Source: Rhizobacter sp. Root1238
Lineage (GTDB): Bacteria; Pseudomonadota; Gammaproteobacteria; Burkholderiales; Burkholderiaceae_C
Reading direction: 5' to 3'
Length of the DNA: 64,000 bases
Assembly: GCF_001425825.1 (NCBI RefSeq)
Contig: NZ_LMDM01000015.1
Location: 62,001-126,000, forward strand
This document shows, piece by piece, positions 49,001 to 57,084 of this stretch (its first letter is position 1; each line of letters begins with the position of its first letter). Below the pieces are notes generated by a model. It saw only the letters and a program-made list of their open reading frames with translations. It made no database searches and had not been told where the DNA came from. Position numbers and translations under genes: made by a program.

Positions 49001-51443
49001 CTACCTGCTCAACGATCCTTCCAACAGCTACAACCCGCTGCAATCGATCGAGTTCTCCGACGACACGAAAGACCGGGCCTGGATCATCGCTCAGGCCAAC
49101 ATCGGCACCAGCGGGAACGACAGGCTGGTCGGCACCGTCGGCGCCGACAGGCTCGAAGGCGGCAAGGGCGACGACACGCTCATCGGCGGGCAAGGCAACG
49201 ACACCTACACGTTCAACGTCGGCGACGGGCGGGACACGATCACCAGCACGACATCGGACTCGACGCTCAATCGCAAGGACACCTTGAACCTCGTCGGCAC
49301 GAACTTGTCGAAGGCCAACCTCGTGCTCGAAACCTCGGGCTCCTCGCTGATCATCGGCCTCGCCGGCAACATCACCGACCAGATCACGGTGACGAACTTC
49401 CTGGCGAGCGACACCGCCTCCAACAAGTCCAACCCGCTGCAGGCGATCACGTTCAACGGCAGCAACGAACTCGATCTCGACGGCATCCTCGACAAGCTGT
49501 ACGAAGGCACGACCGGTGCCGACAGCCTGCGGGGTACCGTCGACGCCGACAGCATCACCGGCGGCGCCGGCGACGACACGCTGGACGGACGCGCCGGCAA
49601 CGACACCTTGTATGGCGGCACCGGAAACGACACGATCACCGGCGGCAGCGGCAACAACGTCTACGCGTTCCACGCCGGAGACGGCCAGGACCTGCTGAAA
49701 AGCTACACCGACACCTCGCGCGCGAAGGACAGCACGCTGAAGATCTTTGGCTACGGCACCGACGACATCGTGGTGACGAAACTGAAGACGACACTGGTCC
49801 TCAGCTTCAACGCCAAGAACGCGACCAACACCGACAAGATCACGGTGAGCAACTTCGATTTCACCGGCGGTGGCAACGACTACAACCCGTTGCAGAACAT
49901 CTACTTCGCGAGCTCGGACACGACCTGGACCGGCACCGCCGGGATCGTCAAGCACATCACCGGCATCACCGTGTCAGGCAACGACCAGGACAACGGCTTG
50001 AGCGGCAACTTGGGCGATGACACGCTGACAGGGGGTGCCGGTGACGACACGCTGTACGGCCTGGCCGGCGACGACCAGCTGACCGGCGGCCTCGGCGACG
50101 ACGTCATCGACGGCGGCGACGGCAACGACACCTACTGCTTCGACCACGGCGATGGCAACGACACGCTGGTCGGGACCCCCGACTCGTCAAGCGATCTGGA
50201 TACGCTGGCCTTCGGAACCGGCCTCGACCTCAGCGACCTGGCGCTGACCCGGGTGGGAACGTCGCTGGTGACCTACACCGACAAGAAGACCAGCGACAAC
50301 ACCGACCAGATCACGGTCGAGGACTTCAGCTTCAGCAGCGGCGACGACACCACCTCGAATCCGCTGCAGGCCATCACCTCGAGCAGTGGCAACTGGGATC
50401 TCGCCGCCATCCGCGGCAAGGTCGCCGGGCTGGCGCGCACGGGCGACAGCGGCGCCAACACGCTGCGCGGCGCCGACCTGAAGGACACCCTCGACGGGGG
50501 AGCCGGCGACGACGCGCTGTTCGGCTATGGCGGCGACGACGACCTGACCGGCGGCGCGGGCAATGACTGGGTGAACGGTGGCGACGGCGACGACACCTAC
50601 CACTTCAACTCGGGCGACGGCAGCGACACGCTGTCCGGAAGCGCCGACTCGAACACGGCCGTGAACAACACGCTGGCCTTGAACGGCAGCGGTTCCAACG
50701 TCGCGATGCTGACCCGGATCGGAACGTCGCTGGTGATCTACATGAACACCTCCGCCGACGACACCGACCAGATCACCGTGGAGGACTTCAGTTTCAGCGC
50801 TGGCGATGGCAATACCTCGAACCCGCTGCAGGCCATCGACTGGAGCGGCACCTCCAACGACTGGAACCTCGAACGCATCCGCACGGAGGTTTCCGGTCTG
50901 CGTCGCGGCGGCAACGAACTGGCGAACACGGTGCGAGGCGGGGACCTGAATGACACGCTGGCCGGCGAAGATGGCAACGACACCTTGGTCGGGTATGCCG
51001 GCAATGATGATCTGACGGGCGGAAAGGGCGACGACTCGGTGAACGGTGGCGAAGGCAACGACACCTACCACTTCGCGCCTGGGGAAGGCAACGACACGAT
51101 CGTCGACAGCGGCGGCGACGACACCTTGTCCATGGCGGCGTCCAACGCCCTCGTGTATTTCAAGCAGGACGGTGACGACCTGGACATCTACACCTACAGT
51201 TCGGGCACGTCCACCTCCGCAGCGGACGTCGTCCGCGTCGATGATTGGTTCCTGAGCACCGACCACCAGATCGAAAGCATTGTCACCACCGTCAATGGAA
51301 CTCATACCTTGAGTTCCACCGACGTGGCGTCCCTGGTGACCGCGATGGCGGATTTCGACCTGCCGGCCACCGGGGCCGGATTGAGCGCGACCGACGGCTG
51401 GAACGACGTCTTGACGGCCATCGGCAAGTACTGGAAAAGCTAG
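46017..51443 (+). CDS. Large RTX (calcium-binding nonapeptide repeat) protein
   Basis: The ATG at 46017 (MSTQSTVGDAGDNTLTGSTK) gives 1808 aa with no signal peptide. The chain is built of eleven recognisable modules of about 150 residues. Each has RTX nonapeptides (GGxGNDTL type) followed by a segment ending ITVxNF...NPLQxITF, the pattern of the haemolysin-type calcium-binding-related domain. A twelfth, degenerate copy precedes the C-terminus (WNDVLTAIGKYWKS), where a type I secretion signal is expected. No enzymatic domain is evident, so this is probably a structural matrix or adhesion protein. It is followed 9 bp later by its ABC exporter. Confidence 0.92.
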   Translation: MSTQSTVGDAGDNTLTGSTKSEEFTGGKGSDTVIYAAGGGQDTLLATYDTTAGKVDTLQLNGIAPENLQFSRDGNDLVIGFRTSSTDRVTVKYFFLGDDPGSAFNPMQRITFVDPDGEPANPAIVPFSFAKIIQVLATGGAGDDDLRGTALADTLIGGAGNDTLTGGKGNDQYQFNPGDGQDVIASTSDSDATRVDTLRLGTGLSPDRLSFSSTGSGGTSLLIRFADSTDQITVENFLSGDKTANNYSPLQRITFADDATQLKAADILAALYGGTAGADNQHGTGGNDSITGLAGNDVIDARAGNDTLVGGAGDDTLNGGTGNDDYRYTRGDGNDLIKLQNDTSSGKLNTLHFSAGIVAADVTLTRSGSSLLIGITGQGTIPASTIAVENFCFTAGSDSSFNPLQQIVFDGVQASDGNALRWNLTTMQAGFASDTGSSNSSNQPATGPDLLTGTVGADTLVGGTGNDTLDAGMGNDTCVFNPGDGHDTILATQDTTTGRVDTLQLNGIVSTNLTLTRSDGDLVIGFKDKSGDSITVKRFFLNDDPYNACNPLQQITFKSADGTTAQSPVGSLGIAQILTAMATGTAGNDRLRGTAGNDTLIGHAGDDTLIGGNGDDVIEFTVGDGKDLVAALTQDARPNRNDTLLIHGTSGKTAITADMLTLGTSGTSLVIQVGSADDRITVENFFFQDDPHNGYNPLQAIVFDDTTRLDVTTILAKLHGGTAANDALRGTSGGDTITGLAGNDTIDGRGGDDRIDGGAGNDLIDGGKGNDTIWFGVGDGQDTLQAAYDSTSGRTDTLMLKSDIVEADLTLTRSGADLIISVHKEGATTTDTITVKNFSFAPGSDTSYNPLQAITFAGVKTAQKDAQGDFIDLGWKLSDIQGKVGGSGSGGPRTGSDEADTIKGTDGNDLITGNGGNDTIDGGKGNDTYVFNTGDGSDVLSVSRDTTIGRNDTLQLSDITSLQATFTRSGSDLIIGMPVDPDTKVHSDQITVKGFYLLNDPSNSYNPLQSIEFSDDTKDRAWIIAQANIGTSGNDRLVGTVGADRLEGGKGDDTLIGGQGNDTYTFNVGDGRDTITSTTSDSTLNRKDTLNLVGTNLSKANLVLETSGSSLIIGLAGNITDQITVTNFLASDTASNKSNPLQAITFNGSNELDLDGILDKLYEGTTGADSLRGTVDADSITGGAGDDTLDGRAGNDTLYGGTGNDTITGGSGNNVYAFHAGDGQDLLKSYTDTSRAKDSTLKIFGYGTDDIVVTKLKTTLVLSFNAKNATNTDKITVSNFDFTGGGNDYNPLQNIYFASSDTTWTGTAGIVKHITGITVSGNDQDNGLSGNLGDDTLTGGAGDDTLYGLAGDDQLTGGLGDDVIDGGDGNDTYCFDHGDGNDTLVGTPDSSSDLDTLAFGTGLDLSDLALTRVGTSLVTYTDKKTSDNTDQITVEDFSFSSGDDTTSNPLQAITSSSGNWDLAAIRGKVAGLARTGDSGANTLRGADLKDTLDGGAGDDALFGYGGDDDLTGGAGNDWVNGGDGDDTYHFNSGDGSDTLSGSADSNTAVNNTLALNGSGSNVAMLTRIGTSLVIYMNTSADDTDQITVEDFSFSAGDGNTSNPLQAIDWSGTSNDWNLERIRTEVSGLRRGGNELANTVRGGDLNDTLAGEDGNDTLVGYAGNDDLTGGKGDDSVNGGEGNDTYHFAPGEGNDTIVDSGGDDTLSMAASNALVYFKQDGDDLDIYTYSSGTSTSAADVVRVDDWFLSTDHQIESIVTTVNGTHTLSSTDVASLVTAMADFDLPATGAGLSATDGWNDVLTAIGKYWKS

Positions 51444-51452
51444 GCGCGTTGC

Positions 51453-53627
51453 ATGACGGACGACACCGCAACGGGCCGCCTGCCCGCCCCCGCGCGACTG
51501 CCCGACAGCGGCCTCGCCTGCCTGCTGATGATGGCCCGCCTGCATGGCGTGGCCGCCGACGGCGAGCAGCTTGCGCATGAGTTCGGCGACAGCAGCCGCT
51601 GCTTCGGTACCGCCGACATCCTGCAGGCCGCGGCGCGGCTGCAGCTGCAGGCGAAGGCCGTCCAGACGACGGCCGAGCGGCTGGCCACCACGGCGCTGCC
51701 GGCCGTCGCCTGTGCGCGCCCGGCAACAGCCACCGCCGACGCCACCTCGCCGCACTACTTCCTCATCGCGAAGGTCGATGGCGACAGGGTGCTGATCCAC
51801 GACCCGGCGGTCGGCCGGCCGGAGCTGCTGAGCCACGACGAGCTGCGCGCGCGCTGGTCCGGCGAGCTGATCCTGTTCGCATCGCGCGTCTCGGCCGGTC
51901 GCGAATGGGGCAAGTTCGACTTCACCTGGTTCATCCCATCGGTCGTGCGCCATCGCCGGCTGCTCGCCCAGGTGCTGCTGGTCAGCCTCGCGCTGCAGCT
52001 GTTCGCGCTGGTCACGCCGCTGTTCTTCCAGGTGGTGATGGACAAGGTGCTGGTGCACCGCGGCTTCACGACACTCGACGTGATCGCGATCGGCCTGGGC
52101 ACCGTGATGGTATTCGAGGTCGTGCTGACGGCCTTGCGCACCTACGTTTTCTCGCACACCACCAGCCGCATCGACGTCGAGCTCGGCGCGCGGCTGTTCC
52201 GCCACCTGCTGGCGCTGCCGCTCGCGTACTTCCAGGCGCGGCGCGTCGGCGATTCGGTGGCGCGCGTGCGCGAGCTCGAGAACATCCGCAGCTTCCTGAC
52301 CGGCAACGCGATCACCGTCGTGCTCGACCTGCTGTTCTCGGTCGTCTTCATCGCGGTGATGCTGTGCTACAGCGGGTGGCTGACGCTGATCGTGCTGGCT
52401 TCGCTGCCGTGCTACCTGCTGCTGTCGCTGGCGCTCACGCCGCTGTTGCGCGCGCGCCTGGCCGAGAAGTTCAACCGCGGCGCCGAGAACCAGGCCTTCC
52501 TGGTCGAGACGGTGAACGGCATCGACACCGTCAAGTCGATGGCGGTCGAGCCGCAGTGGACACGCCGCTGGGACCAGCAGCTCGCCGCCTACGTGTCGGC
52601 CAGCTTCCGCACCACGACGATCGCGAGCCTCGCGCAGGGCGGCGTCTCGCTGGTGTCGAAGGCGGTGACGCTCGCGACGCTGTACTTCGGCGCGCGGCTG
52701 GTCATCGACGGCAGCCTGTCGGTCGGCCAGCTCGTCGTCTTCAACATGCTCGCCGGCCAGGTCGCGCAGCCGGTGATGCGCCTGGCCCAGCTGTGGACCG
52801 ATTTCCAGCAGACCGGCGTGTCGATGCAGCGCCTGGGCGACATCCTCGACACCCACACCGAAAGCGGCGGCGCGCGCGGCAGCCTGCCGCGGCTGGCCGG
52901 CCGCATCACCTTCGACGACGTGCAGTTCCGCTACCGGCCCGACCGCGCGCCGGTGATCGAGAACCTGTCGATCGACATCGCGGCCGGCGAGGTGATCGGC
53001 ATCGTCGGCCGCTCCGGCTCGGGCAAGAGCACGCTCGCGAAGCTGCTGCAGCGGCTGTACGTGGTCGAGCGCGGGCGGGTGCTGATCGACGGCATCGACC
53101 TGTCGACCATCGAATCGAGCTCGCTGCGCCGCCAGATCGGCGTGGTGCTGCAGGACAACATGCTGTTCAACCGCAGCATCCGCGAGAACATCGCGCTGGC
53201 CGATGCCGGCGCGCCGCTCGACGCGGTGATCCAGGCGGCGACGCTCGCCGGCGCGCACGAGTTCATCACCGCGCTGCCCGAAGGCTACGACACGCTGGTC
53301 GGCGAGCACGGCTCGACGCTGTCGGGCGGGCAGCGCCAGCGGCTGGCGATCGCGCGCGCGCTGATGGGCAACCCGCGCATCCTGGTGTTCGACGAAGCGA
53401 CCAGCGCGCTGGACGTCGAATCGGAACGCATCGTGCACGACAACATGAAGGCGATCTGCCGCGGCCGCACCGTGATCATCATTGCGCACCGCTTGTCGGC
53501 GGTGCGCGATGCCCACCGCATCGTCGTGATGGACGAAGGCCGCATCGTCGAAGCCGGCCCGCACGCCGAGCTGCTGCAGCGCGAGGCCGGGCACTACGCA
53601 CGGCTGCACCGGCTGCAGCGGGGATGA
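51453..53627 (+). CDS. Type I secretion ABC transporter, HlyB-like
   Basis: The 724-aa inner-membrane exporter has an N-terminal C39-like domain (about 10-140), six membrane helices (about 165-440) and an ATPase domain with Walker A GRSGSGKST (519-527), signature LSGGQRQR, Walker B ILVFDEATSALD and H-loop IAHR. In the C39-like domain the catalytic cysteine position reads DSGLAC, so Ser replaces Cys. It is therefore a non-proteolytic docking domain (CLD), as in haemolysin exporters, and not a double-glycine peptidase. It is coupled to the RTX gene upstream and the HlyD-like gene downstream. Confidence 0.94.
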   Translation: MTDDTATGRLPAPARLPDSGLACLLMMARLHGVAADGEQLAHEFGDSSRCFGTADILQAAARLQLQAKAVQTTAERLATTALPAVACARPATATADATSPHYFLIAKVDGDRVLIHDPAVGRPELLSHDELRARWSGELILFASRVSAGREWGKFDFTWFIPSVVRHRRLLAQVLLVSLALQLFALVTPLFFQVVMDKVLVHRGFTTLDVIAIGLGTVMVFEVVLTALRTYVFSHTTSRIDVELGARLFRHLLALPLAYFQARRVGDSVARVRELENIRSFLTGNAITVVLDLLFSVVFIAVMLCYSGWLTLIVLASLPCYLLLSLALTPLLRARLAEKFNRGAENQAFLVETVNGIDTVKSMAVEPQWTRRWDQQLAAYVSASFRTTTIASLAQGGVSLVSKAVTLATLYFGARLVIDGSLSVGQLVVFNMLAGQVAQPVMRLAQLWTDFQQTGVSMQRLGDILDTHTESGGARGSLPRLAGRITFDDVQFRYRPDRAPVIENLSIDIAAGEVIGIVGRSGSGKSTLAKLLQRLYVVERGRVLIDGIDLSTIESSSLRRQIGVVLQDNMLFNRSIRENIALADAGAPLDAVIQAATLAGAHEFITALPEGYDTLVGEHGSTLSGGQRQRLAIARALMGNPRILVFDEATSALDVESERIVHDNMKAICRGRTVIIIAHRLSAVRDAHRIVVMDEGRIVEAGPHAELLQREAGHYARLHRLQRG

Positions 53628-53649
53628 GAGGGACAAGGGTCTCCAGACC

Positions 53650-55077
53650 ATGAAGACGCCCTTCAGCCTGCTCGCATTCGGTGACCTGCTGCGCCGCTAC
53701 GGCCGCGCGCTGCGGCTCGCCTGGGGCGCCCGGGCCGAGCTGGCGCCGCCGCGCCGGCTGCCGCACGAGCTGCAGTTCCTGCCCGCCGCACAGTCGCTGC
53801 AGGAAACCCCGCTGTCGCCGGCGCCGCATGTCGCGATCGGCCTGCTGCTCGGCTTTGCGCTGCTGGCGGTGACCTGGGCCTGCTTCGGCCGGCTCGACAT
53901 CGTCGCGGTCGCGTCCGGCAAGGTGGTGCCGGCCGAAGGCAGCAAGCTGGTGCAGTCGCTCGAGCCCGGCACGGTGCGTGCGATCCGCGTGACCGAAGGC
54001 CAGGCGGTGCGTGCCGGCGACCTGCTCATCGAGCTGGACCTGACGGCCACGCAGGCCGACCTCGACCGCACCGAAGGCGACCTGGCGGCCGCGCGCCTGC
54101 AGGTGGCGCGCGGGCAGGCGCTGCTCGACGCGCTGGCCGGCGGGCGCGACGCGCCGCTGCCGCGACCGCCGTCGGTCGGCGACGGCGCCTTCGACGAAGC
54201 CCGCCGCATGCTGGCCGGCCAGGTCGGCGAGCACCGCGCGCGGCTGGCCCGGCTCGACGCCGAGATGGCGCAGCGCGAGGCGAGTCGCCGCTCGACGCTC
54301 GAATCGGTGCACAAGCTGGAGCAGACGGTGCCGCTGGCGCGCCAGCGCGCGGCCGACCTGAAGGACCTGGTCGACAGGAACTTCGTCTCGCGGCACGGCT
54401 ATCTCGACCGCGAGCAGGCGCGCATCGAGCAGGAAGCCGACCTGGCCGCGTTGACCAGCCGCGTGGCCGAGGTCGATGCCAGCCTGCTGCAATCGCGCCG
54501 GCAGCGCGAGCAGCTGGTGGCCGAGGCGCAGCGCGGCGCCCTCGACGCCATCACCGCGGCGCAGCAGAAGGTGGCGGCACTGGAGCAGGAGCTGCGCAAG
54601 GCGGCGTCGCGGCGCGATGCGCAGCGGCTGCTCGCGCCGGTCGACGGCACTGTGCAGCAGCTGGCGGTGCACACGGTCGGTGGGGTCGTGACGGCGGCGC
54701 AGCCGCTGATGCTGGTGGTGCCGCGCGACATGCCGCTGGAAGTCGAGGCGCTGATCGAGAACCGCGACGTCGGCTTCATTGCGCCGGGCCAGCCGGCCGA
54801 GGTGAAGGTGGAGACGTTTCCGTACACGCGCTACGGCGTGCTGCATGCGCGCGTCGCGTCGGTGTCGAGCGATGCGATCAACGACGACAAGCGCGGGTTG
54901 GTCTATTCGACGCGGGTGCGGCTCGACAGGGGCACGATCGTCGTCGACGGTCGCACGGTACCGTTGAGCGCCGGGATGGCGGTGACGGCCGAGGTGAAGA
55001 TCGGCACGCGGCGCGTGATCGACTTCCTGCTGTCGCCTTTGATCGAACACGCGCTCGAGAGCATGCGGGAACGTTGA
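53650..55077 (+). CDS. Type I secretion periplasmic adaptor, HlyD-like (set 1)
   Basis: The 475-aa adaptor has a cytoplasmic N-terminus, one membrane helix (about 60-82), a lipoyl-like half motif (GKVVPAEGSKLVQSLEPG), a long coiled-coil hairpin (about 130-310), then the second lipoyl half (RLLAPVDGTVQQLAVHTVGG) and beta-barrel domain. It links the HlyB-like ATPase to the TolC-type channel. It is the last gene of the RTX-exporter-adaptor operon, 22 bp after the exporter. Its last codons and stop region match those of the other adaptor gene nearby (CGGGAACGTTGATCGTTCG), and a nested palindromic element starts 21 bp after the stop. Confidence 0.93.
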   Translation: MKTPFSLLAFGDLLRRYGRALRLAWGARAELAPPRRLPHELQFLPAAQSLQETPLSPAPHVAIGLLLGFALLAVTWACFGRLDIVAVASGKVVPAEGSKLVQSLEPGTVRAIRVTEGQAVRAGDLLIELDLTATQADLDRTEGDLAAARLQVARGQALLDALAGGRDAPLPRPPSVGDGAFDEARRMLAGQVGEHRARLARLDAEMAQREASRRSTLESVHKLEQTVPLARQRAADLKDLVDRNFVSRHGYLDREQARIEQEADLAALTSRVAEVDASLLQSRRQREQLVAEAQRGALDAITAAQQKVAALEQELRKAASRRDAQRLLAPVDGTVQQLAVHTVGGVVTAAQPLMLVVPRDMPLEVEALIENRDVGFIAPGQPAEVKVETFPYTRYGVLHARVASVSSDAINDDKRGLVYSTRVRLDRGTIVVDGRTVPLSAGMAVTAEVKIGTRRVIDFLLSPLIEHALESMRER

Positions 55078-55098
55078 TCGTTCGTCTGTGCCGTTGGG

Positions 55099-55436
55099 AA
55101 GGCGCGGGTGGGGAGGCTGCGGCGCGCCGTCGGGGGCGGTCTTCGGCCCCTGGGGGCCGAAGACTTCCCTCCGCTGACTGGCTTCATGGCCCGTCGCCGA
55201 AACTCCCTCCACTCACTTCGTTCGTTGTGGTCAAACAGTCGGCGACAGTCAGTCCACGAACCGCTGACTGGCTTCATGGCCCGTCGCCGAAACTCCCTCC
55301 ACTCACTTCGTTCGTTGTGGTCAAACAGTCGGCGACAGTCAGTCCACGAAGCGTGCTGGCGCACGCGGGCCATGAAGCCAGCCAGCTCCGGCGCCCCCTC
55401 CTTATTGGCGCTCCACAGCCTCCCCACCCGCGCCTT
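55099..55436 (+). repeat. Nested palindromic 3' element, copy 3 (downstream of set 1 adaptor)
   Basis: The outer arms 55099-55128 and 55407-55436 pair over 28 of 30 bp. The hairpin at 55139-55164 has an 11-bp stem (GTCTTCGGCCC/GGGCCGAAGAC). The middle arms 55173-55192 and 55367-55386 pair at 19 of 20. The 38-nt core with its 8-bp arms GTCGCCGA/TCGGCGAC occurs twice (cores 55201-55238 and 55291-55328), because a 90-bp unit is exactly repeated in tandem (55171-55260, 55261-55350). Orientation and order are as in copy 1, and the arms are near-identical to copy 1. Confidence 0.9.
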
Positions 55437-55461
55437 CGACACCACCGTCTCACTAGGAAGG

Positions 55462-55562
55462 TGACAAGCGAACAAGTGGGTGTTGATTCCCGGGTTGGCA
55501 CCCGGGCTACGTGGCTGTCGATGGTCCGAGGGCTTTCTCAACCTTCACTTGTTCGCTTGTCA
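55462..55562. repeat. 17-bp inverted repeat between the two adaptor elements
   Basis: TGACAAGCGAACAAGTG (55462-55478) is exactly complementary to 55546-55562. It encloses 67 bp with a CCCGGG-ttggca-CCCGGG motif. It sits midway between copies 3 and 4 of the nested element, like the 34-bp inverted repeat between acnB and sbcB. Confidence 0.8.
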
Positions 55563-55587
55563 TCCCCAAAGGAGCAGGGCGGTGCGC

Positions 55588-55836
55588 AAAGGCGCGTGGG
55601 GGGAGGCCGTGGAGCGCCAATCAGGGCGGGTCGCCGGAGCTGGCTGGTTTGATGGCCCCGCGCGCAGCGCGTTCGTGAACTGACTGTCGTCGACTGTTTG
55701 ACCACAGCGAACGAAGTGAGCGGAGGGAGTTTCGACGACGGGCCATCGAACCAGCCAGCGGAGGGAAGTCATCGGCCCCGCCAGGGGTCGATGACCGACC
55801 CGTCCGGCGCGCCACGGCCTCCCCCCACGCGCCTTT
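55588..55836 (-). repeat. Nested palindromic 3' element, copy 4 (downstream of set 2 adaptor)
   Basis: This copy is oriented with the minus-strand adaptor gene and begins 19 bp after its stop. The outer arms 55588-55618 and 55806-55836 match at 30 of 31. The middle arms 55639-55658 and 55740-55759 match at 19 of 20. The inner arms GTCGTCGA/TCGACGAC (55686-55693, 55732-55739) are perfect. The core is 55694-55731, and a hairpin at 55768-55795 again has loop GCCA. The inner and hairpin stems have sequences not seen in the other copies, yet remain complementary. Confidence 0.9.
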
Positions 55837-55855
55837 CGAACGCACAGGCGAACGA

Positions 55856-57082
55856 TCAACGTTCCCGAAACGCCTCTTTCGACTTCAGCATCGGCCGCAA
55901 CAAGAAGCTCAGCACCGAGCGTTCCCCGGTGCGCACCTCCACCGACCCGGTCATCCCCGGCAGCACCGTCAGCGGCTTGCCGCGCTCGCGCAGCGTCGAG
56001 CGGTCGGTGCGCAGCATCACGCGATAGTAGGTCTGGTCCGGCGCGGCGGCCTTCTCGGTGTCGCCGAGCGCGTCCGGGCTGATGTATTCGATCTTGCCCT
56101 TCAGCCCGCCGTAGGTCGTGTAGTCGTAGGCCGCGAGCTTGACCTCGGCCGTCTGCCCGACCCGCAGGAAGCCGATCTCCGACGGCTTCACGCGCGCCTC
56201 GATCAGCACGCGCGACGTGATCGGCACGATCTCCATCATCGCGGCGCCCGGGCTGACGACACCCCCCACCGTGACCGAGCGGATGTTCTTCACCAGCCCG
56301 CGCACCGGCGACTTCAGCACCGTGCGGCGCAGCACGTCCTGCCGGCCGGCGAGCTGCTCTTCGATCTGCGCCAGGTCGGTCTGCACCCGCACGAGCTCGG
56401 TGCTCGCATCCTGCCGGAAACGGTTCACGCGCTCCTGCGACTGCAGGTGCAGGTCGTTCACCTGGCGGCGCAAACGCATCACCTCGACTTCGGACATCAG
56501 CCCCTTGGCCGACATCGCCTCCGAGACACCCAGCTCCTTCATCACCAGCTCGATGCTGCGGCTGTTCGAACGCACCGCTTCATCGAGCGCCCGCTTGCGG
56601 GCGTTGTACGCATCGGTCTCCGATTCGACGACGCTCGACAGCGCCGACACGTCGGACGGGAATTGCAGCGCGCGGCCGTTCGCCTCGGCCGTCAGCCGCG
56701 CCACGGTGCCGCGCAGCGCGGCCCGCTTGACCTGGGCTTCGTTCTGTTGCGATTCGAAGCGCGTCGGGTCGAGCTGCGCCAGCTCCTGCCCCTCCTGCAC
56801 CTGCATGCCCTCGCGCACGAACAGCTCGCGCAGGATGCCACCTTCGAGGCTCGCGATCACCTGCTCCTTGCCGTCGGGCACCACCCGGCCGTCGGCACGC
56901 GTGATCTCGTCGACGCGCGCGGTCGACGCCCAGGCGATCGCGACGATCACCGCAACGGCCATCAGGTACAGCGTCCAGGTCGCGCGCGACATGTCGTCCA
57001 TCACCTGCGCGGCGCGGACCTCGCTCAGAAATTTGGCGTCGCCGGACTTCAGCTCGGCTTGTTGCTTCTTCTTGCCGAACAT
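55856..57082 (-). CDS. Type I secretion periplasmic adaptor, LapC/HlyD-like (set 2)
   Basis: The 408-aa adaptor starts MFGKKKQQAELKSGDAKFLS, with one membrane helix (about 36-56), then GRVVPDGKEQVIASLEGGIL as the first lipoyl half, a coiled-coil region (about 105-250) and KSPVRGLVKNIRSVTVGGVV as the second half. Overall it follows the LapC/HlyD family. It is 3 bp downstream of the LapB-like exporter and belongs to the GT41-LapB-LapC operon. The C-terminal residues RER and stop context match the set 1 adaptor. Confidence 0.92.
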   Translation of the reverse strand: MFGKKKQQAELKSGDAKFLSEVRAAQVMDDMSRATWTLYLMAVAVIVAIAWASTARVDEITRADGRVVPDGKEQVIASLEGGILRELFVREGMQVQEGQELAQLDPTRFESQQNEAQVKRAALRGTVARLTAEANGRALQFPSDVSALSSVVESETDAYNARKRALDEAVRSNSRSIELVMKELGVSEAMSAKGLMSEVEVMRLRRQVNDLHLQSQERVNRFRQDASTELVRVQTDLAQIEEQLAGRQDVLRRTVLKSPVRGLVKNIRSVTVGGVVSPGAAMMEIVPITSRVLIEARVKPSEIGFLRVGQTAEVKLAAYDYTTYGGLKGKIEYISPDALGDTEKAAAPDQTYYRVMLRTDRSTLRERGKPLTVLPGMTGSVEVRTGERSVLSFLLRPMLKSKEAFRER

Positions 57083-57084
57083 GG

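Noticed and set aside
55171-55350. Direct repeats as a possible CRISPR array
   Set aside because: Only two adjacent 90-bp copies with no spacers and no cas genes. The octad array is protein-coding and also not CRISPR.
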